Below, in pieces: positions 62,398 to 64,000 of a stretch of 64,000 bases of DNA (position 1 is the first letter of the stretch; every line of letters starts with the position of its first letter). Source of the DNA: T3Sed10-241 sp036796255 (GTDB lineage: Bacteria > Bacteroidota > Bacteroidia > Flavobacteriales_D > Cryomorphaceae). The stretch spans positions 13,534 through 77,533 of the forward strand of contig DAIRDH010000009.1 in assembly GCA_036796255.1 (NCBI GenBank), read 5' to 3'. The notes beneath the pieces are model-generated. The model worked only from the letters and a program-made list of their open reading frames with translations. It was not told the DNA's origin and ran no database searches. A program made the position numbers and the translations under genes.

Positions 62398-64000
62398 TTA
62401 TTTGGTTACAATCAATTTGCGAACCAAAACTTCCTTATTGGTTGTGAGGCGATAGATGTACAGACCATTGGTGAGCGGCTGTGCATCGAATTGTACCCGA
62501 TACTCTTTGCCGGCGTCAGCCACCTGGTTGAACAATGTCGCAATCTCACGTCCGCTTGCATCGTAAATCTGCAAGGTAGTTCTCAGCGTTTCCCCAAGCG
62601 TAAAGGTCACATTCGACTGGCCCTCGGTAGGGTTAGGGAATGTTTCCAACTTGGTGGGAGTCGAGATTGATAGGGCTTGTTCGTCAAGGATTGGATTTAC
62701 TGTAGGCACTTCACAGTTGTGAAGTGCAACAACACCATCCACATCGTATCCATCACGGCCTTGCAGCTGAGCTGATTCAGGTGTAGTATCAACTATTTTC
62801 ACCAAAGTGAAGTAGCTCCATCCTGTTGCAGCGTGCACATCGAAGAATGCGCCATTGGTACAGCTCTCTCCTACAAGAAGGAACTGAGTGTGGTCGATCT
62901 CAGATGGATCGCTCACCACTTGCTGAGACACATATACGTTGGCACGCTCTTCGTAACTATCACAAGTTTGTGAACCGTAGGTGGTTTCAACCACCTCGAG
63001 GTCGTTAACGCCTGGTAGTGCCGGAGCAGCTCCATTAAAGCCAATTACGATATCTCCGCCGAAGCCGAGTGTAGCGAAATTGATGCTGTCATCGCGCTCA
63101 GGTTCACCCAAGGCTTGTGTAGGATCCATGCGGTTGGCAGGAATTGGCCCTTCTGGGTTGTAAACCAGGACTTCAGTTGCATAGCAATCTCCATTTTCGG
63201 GAGTGTCGTCCGGGAAGTTTTGACATCCATTGAGAGCAACTACACCATCCACATCATAACCGTCGAGGGTGCTGGTGATTGCTGAGTTGGTAATGCGTAT
63301 CGCAACCACAAAAGGCAAGCCAGTGAGTGCAATATCGATTTCCTCGTTTCTGCATATCATACCATAGGGTACCCAAGTGATACCGTCCTGGCTGAGTTCA
63401 ATGTCTGCAAACTCATCGTCGCCGAAGCCACAGTCATTTCCAGAGAAGGAAGTCTCTACTACAAGGATATCATTGCCTGGCAAGTCAAGTACTACGCCGG
63501 CAAATCCGATTTCCACAAACCCACCAACACCGAGCGAGAAGAAGCTTCCTGCTGAGTTGTCGAGTGAAGGAGCACCAAGTACTACATTCACATCGCTGCG
63601 GTCAGCGGCTACAGCTCCTCCGTTGGTTTGTGGGCCTTGGAAGAAGTTCAGCACTTCCTCACCATAGCATGGTGTGATATCGGGCGTAGGCAGGCAGCTT
63701 GGGTTTTCCTCCACCTCTATGGTGCGGGTGCAGGTGGCTGTTCTTCCGCATGCATCCACAACAGTGTACGTGTAGGTGTAGGTAAGGCCATCACATTCGA
63801 GGTCTTCGATTTCCGGCTCACTGATGCTAACTTCTACAGAAAGACCGCATGAAGAGCTCGCTTCGACATCTTCTTCTGACACTTCAATGTCTTCGATAGT
63901 TGAGACAGTGATGTCTCCTCCACAAGAGATGATTGATGGTCCCATATTGCTGATGGTTACCATTTGCTCGGCAGTAGCTGTGCGGTCACATTCGTCAGTT
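62398..64000 (-). CDS. T9SS type A cargo with HYR-like and repeated domains (5' part outside window)
   Basis: The C-terminal 530 or so residues of a large secreted protein. The frame stays open to the right edge of the window, so the listed Met at 63963 is internal. Visible order: HYR-like module(s) (CGLSVEVSISEPEIED, VVDACGRTATCTRTIEVEENP), then two copies of a about 170-residue repeat (FFSLGVGGFVEIGFAG, then INFATLGFGGDIVIGF; both with an NDLxVxET stretch and a GYDVDGVVAL-x-C end), then a type A sorting domain (about the last 80 residues, LETFPNPTEGQSN, GLYIYRLTTNKE). Likely a secreted or surface-attached protein related to the adhesin-like gene at 38325. Confidence 0.88.
   Translation of the reverse strand, partial: TDECDRTATAEQMVTISNMGPSIISCGGDITVSTIEDIEVSEEDVEASSSCGLSVEVSISEPEIEDLECDGLTYTYTYTVVDACGRTATCTRTIEVEENPSCLPTPDITPCYGEEVLNFFQGPQTNGGAVAADRSDVNVVLGAPSLDNSAGSFFSLGVGGFVEIGFAGVVLDLPGNDILVVETSFSGNDCGFGDDEFADIELSQDGITWVPYGMICRNEEIDIALTGLPFVVAIRITNSAITSTLDGYDVDGVVALNGCQNFPDDTPENGDCYATEVLVYNPEGPIPANRMDPTQALGEPERDDSINFATLGFGGDIVIGFNGAAPALPGVNDLEVVETTYGSQTCDSYEERANVYVSQQVVSDPSEIDHTQFLLVGESCTNGAFFDVHAATGWSYFTLVKIVDTTPESAQLQGRDGYDVDGVVALHNCEVPTVNPILDEQALSISTPTKLETFPNPTEGQSNVTFTLGETLRTTLQIYDASGREIATLFNQVADAGKEYRVQFDAQPLTNGLYIYRLTTNKEVLVRKLIVTK

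Noticed and set aside
1..64000. CRISPR arrays, phage or insertion-sequence remnants
   Set aside because: No array of regular direct repeats, no transposase or integrase, and no flanking terminal repeats were found by eye; the secretion-type repeats are within coding regions.

Overview
The window is a gene-dense chromosomal segment of a marine-type Bacteroidota, most likely Flavobacteriales (Cryomorphaceae/Schleiferiaceae-like). The placement is inferred from several signs. There is a Bacteroidota-type proteorhodopsin at the left edge. Many TonB-dependent receptors carry a carboxypeptidase-regulatory-like N-terminal domain. There are several type IX secretion (T9SS) cargo proteins with type A or type B C-terminal sorting domains. 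A bamD-rpoZ-coaBC-DUF4835-recN block is present, and promoters match the phylum-specific -7 element TAnnTTTG, with no obvious Shine-Dalgarno sequences. I see no rRNA, tRNA, CRISPR array, transposase, integrase or phage gene.

Layout. 1-3.4 kb: proton-pumping rhodopsin (5' end cut by the window), strong terminator, then a TonB receptor behind a perfect 16-bp palindrome that looks like a metalloregulator site. 3.5-7.6 kb: soluble multi-PAS/GAF histidine kinase, convergent with amtB. 7.8-15.6 kb (minus strand): lolD-like ATPase, a TIGR02757 protein and an alpha/beta hydrolase; a 45-residue membrane microprotein; a SET-domain protein; an exported superoxide dismutase; an NlpC/P60 - Crp - DinB-fold cluster; and an alpha-oxoamine synthase (serine palmitoyl/cysteate acyl transferase type). 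15.7-20.7 kb (plus strand): bamD, rpoZ, coaBC, DUF4835, recN. 20.8-29.2 kb: small outer-membrane barrel, Oar-like and OMP_b-brl_3-like TonB receptors, and a carboxypeptidase-regulatory-domain protein. 29.2-31.8 kb: two small conserved proteins and pepT. 31.9-43.5 kb: an accessory stretch of six exported proteins, most with T9SS type A tails and internal repeats. 43.6-49.3 kb: S33 hydrolase, small membrane protein, ArnT-like glycosyltransferase, a disordered hydrophilic protein, an LPG-synthase-TM family protein and an M23 peptidase. 49.4-56.7 kb (minus strand): an overlapping three-gene unit of a type B T9SS cargo, a PorP/SprF-like barrel and a PorE-like TPR/propeller/OmpA protein. 56.8-62.3 kb: dsbD with a duplicated N-terminal domain, a queuosine-precursor transporter and recG. 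The right edge holds the C-terminal part of another large type A T9SS cargo.

The envelope is the common theme: assembly (BamD, LolD-like), secretion (DUF4835, PorP/SprF-like, PorE-like, T9SS cargos), oxidative folding (DsbD), nutrient import (TonB receptors, AmtB) and light-driven proton pumping. The most unusual signals are the following. A GC-rich inverted-repeat element has two copies with an identical 11-nt centre and different but self-complementary arms, both inside coding sequences of the SprF-like unit. TAnnTTTG-type boxes lie exactly 4 nt upstream of the start codon at four genes, predicting leaderless or near-leaderless mRNAs. The TonB-receptor promoter carries a palindromic operator. 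The secretion unit itself joins a cargo with its probable dedicated export partner.
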